Shown here: piece after piece, positions 4,655 to 5,710 of the stretch
How the letters are laid out: every line of letters starts with the position of its first letter
Numbering within the stretch: position 1 is the stretch's first letter
DNA from: Candidatus Bathyarchaeota archaeon
GTDB taxonomy: Archaea; Thermoproteota; Bathyarchaeia; Bathyarchaeales; Bathycorpusculaceae
Length of the DNA stretch: 5,710 bases
Assembly (NCBI GenBank): GCA_030626685.1
Contig: DAOUTL010000091.1
Coordinates: 1 to 5,710 of the forward strand
Direction of reading: 5' to 3'
Made by a program: the position numbers and the translations under genes
The notes under the pieces: model-generated
Databases searched by the model: none
Seen by the model: only the letters and a program-made list of their open reading frames with translations
What the model was told of the DNA's origin: nothing

Positions 4655-5247
4655 GTTTGTGCCTCCTCATATGCTATTCCAACTTGTAAGTAGTACGTGT
4701 GGCATTGTTTGGCGTTCTGGGTTATGCTAACGTTTATTTCAGCTTCTAGCGTCTCACCAGACGAGAGTTCGTTGCATACGAGGTCCTCGGGTATTATGCC
4801 TATGTTGAGTATTGGTTTGCCATCTGCGTCTACAAGAGCGCTTAGCGTGTTGTCCCATGTGAGGGCGTTTGTGGGGTCGGATATAACCATTTTATTGATG
4901 TGAGGTGTTAGCGTTCCAATGTTCTTGAGTGTGAAGTTGCAGTAGACTTCGTAGCCTGGATAGCCATTGTTGATGATTATTATGGTCGTGTTGTACGCAT
5001 CCATCCCTGTTTCGCTGTCGATTTTGCGGTCAGCGTAATGGCAATCGCATTCCCCTACGTTTTTCGTGTTCTCGTTGTCTGAGCACGTTAAGGGTTGTAC
5101 GAATCCCATGTTTAGGGAGTTGCTCCATTGGCCGAACTGCATTGTGGCGCTGATTGTTATGGTGTCGTTCCATTGGGCGTAGGTGAAACCGAGTATGCTT
5201 AACGCTATTACGATGCAGATGAGGATTGCTAAGGATTTTTCTTTCAT
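4651..5247 (-). CDS. SipW-dependent secreted protein (TasA-like), subunit 1, cysteine-rich
   Basis: A 198-residue protein with the same signal layout: hydrophobic segment (6-22), ILGFTYA, then QWNDTITISATMQFGQWSN. The predicted cut is A24/Q25. After the shared start the protein diverges from the other two subunits and lacks their YYGPYP and VW.G blocks. It has six Cys in the mature part (55, 67, 69, 103, 158, 182), including an ECDCHYADRKID cluster, so up to three disulfides or a metal site are possible. Middle strands TTIIIINNG and YEVYCNFTLKNIGTL (87-113), and ISQ-like final strands (170-192), resemble the beta-sandwich of camelysin-like proteins. The start ATG at 5247 is only 4 nt after the peptidase stop, with a GAGG/GGTG ribosome site. 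By its distinct sequence and first place it may be a minor, capping or anchoring subunit, analogous in position to accessory proteins of TasA operons; this is inference. Confidence 0.78.
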   Translation of the reverse strand: MKEKSLAILICIVIALSILGFTYAQWNDTITISATMQFGQWSNSLNMGFVQPLTCSDNENTKNVGECDCHYADRKIDSETGMDAYNTTIIIINNGYPGYEVYCNFTLKNIGTLTPHINKMVISDPTNALTWDNTLSALVDADGKPILNIGIIPEDLVCNELSSGETLEAEINVSITQNAKQCHTYYLQVGIAYEEAQT

Positions 5248-5251
5248 TTTT

Positions 5252-5710
5252 TCACCAGCCTCTTTTTCTTTGCCAATGTCTGTGCAATCGGTTTTTGTAT
5301 GTGTGAACTGTGTAAATTGATGCCGTAAATGTGATGGTGGTTAGTATTGCATATGCAAGTGTGGTGTTGGATGAGAGGAATGCCCAGACGCTGAAAATGG
5401 CTGTTTTGAAGTATATTGATATCCAGCCCAGTTTTGGTATGGCGAAGATCAGTTTTCCTCTTATTTGAGCCGGGAACACGGGGTCTGTGTCTGAGGCTGT
5501 GTTGGCGTCTCCTTTCGTTACGAATAATTTTGCTCCTTCGCTTTGATAAATTTCTACAACTCTGTGCAGGGTCATTTCTTCTTTTTGCCAGTATTGGATT
5601 ATGTCTCCTACTTGGATTTTGGACGGGCCCGTTGATACTACTATGGCTATGTCTCCTACGTCTAGTGTTGGTCTCATGCTTCCGCTTGCTATTATTGTTG
5701 GTGTAAAACC
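5252..5710 (-). CDS. SipW/Sec11-type signal peptidase I, N-terminus cut by the right window edge
   Basis: The minus-strand frame is open from the window edge to the stop at 5252 (153 codons visible). The Met at 5677 is not the start: the upstream codons read GFTPTIIASGS and place the catalytic Ser (residue 11 of the visible part) directly before it, in the SGSMRPTL motif of signal peptidases. The second motif TLHRVVEI has His (visible residue 49) where bacterial-type enzymes have Lys, marking the ER/archaeal/SipW class. The third, TKGDANTASDTDPV (visible 65-78), carries the Asp residues. After IRGKLIFAIPKLGW comes a C-terminal membrane region (about 116-140) and a basic tail (KNRLHRHWQRKRGW). 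It cleaves signal peptides at the membrane's outer face, and its place 4 nt before three genes with SipW-type signal peptides points to them as substrates. The first membrane helix probably lies beyond the edge. Confidence 0.92.
   Translation of the reverse strand, partial: GFTPTIIASGSMRPTLDVGDIAIVVSTGPSKIQVGDIIQYWQKEEMTLHRVVEIYQSEGAKLFVTKGDANTASDTDPVFPAQIRGKLIFAIPKLGWISIYFKTAIFSVWAFLSSNTTLAYAILTTITFTASIYTVHTYKNRLHRHWQRKRGW

Noticed and set aside
5252..5677. Signal peptidase starting at the Met encoded at 5677
   Set aside because: The codons just upstream encode the catalytic SGS, so this Met is internal and the true start lies beyond the window.
5416..5706. Plus-strand 96-codon Leu-rich ORF that looks like a membrane protein
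   Set aside because: It is antisense to the catalytic motifs of the signal peptidase. The hydrophobicity comes from reading T-rich sequence.

Overview
The window looks archaeal. The evidence is a family B DNA polymerase N-terminus of archaeal type, an ER/SipW-type signal peptidase with a catalytic His, a DUF5305-like membrane protein, TATA-like boxes before genes, and TTG/ATG starts with GGTG-type ribosome binding sites. It resembles the Thermoproteota/Bathyarchaeia range, but the lineage cannot be fixed from this sequence alone. Nearly all genes are on the minus strand, so the transcriptional order runs from the right edge to the left.

Right part (3393-5710, minus): a tight operon encoding a SipW-like signal peptidase (cut by the window edge) and three small secreted proteins. 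Each of the three starts with a signal peptide ending in TY(A/S) followed by (H/Q)W.DT. This is the layout of SipW/TasA (camelysin) matrix-fibre systems and of the TasA-like archaeal bundling pili. The peptidase probably matures the three proteins, which would then be exported as fibre or surface subunits. The second and third subunits are paralogues; the first is divergent and cysteine-rich.

Middle (2437-3392): an accessory patch. It holds an orphan antitoxin-like gene (2987-3286, minus) whose downstream partner survives only as a 22-codon overlapping stub followed by a terminator-like hairpin. It also holds a divergent 64-codon gene (2612-2806, plus) whose promoter carries a tandem 9-bp repeat, a TATA box and a perfect 7+7 palindrome at the predicted transcription start.

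Left-middle (1381-2436, minus): a DUF5305-like protein with two membrane segments and a glycosylation-rich extracellular domain. Proteins of this kind are, as I recall, often found beside archaeal SipW-type signal peptidases, so it probably belongs to the surface-fibre locus.

Left (500-1268, minus): an antitoxin and a TumE/DUF6516-like toxin with a 4-bp overlap. Directly behind the toxin (500-599) lies a frameshifted, deleted copy of the 3' end of the DUF5305 gene. The toxin-antitoxin pair is therefore bracketed by two copies of the same gene end. At the far left (1-419, minus) begins the DNA polymerase gene, a core gene that marks the edge of the accessory region.

Overall this reads as a secreted-fibre locus interrupted or eroded by at least two toxin-antitoxin-type modules, next to the replicative polymerase gene. 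No tRNA, rRNA, CRISPR or transposase was seen.
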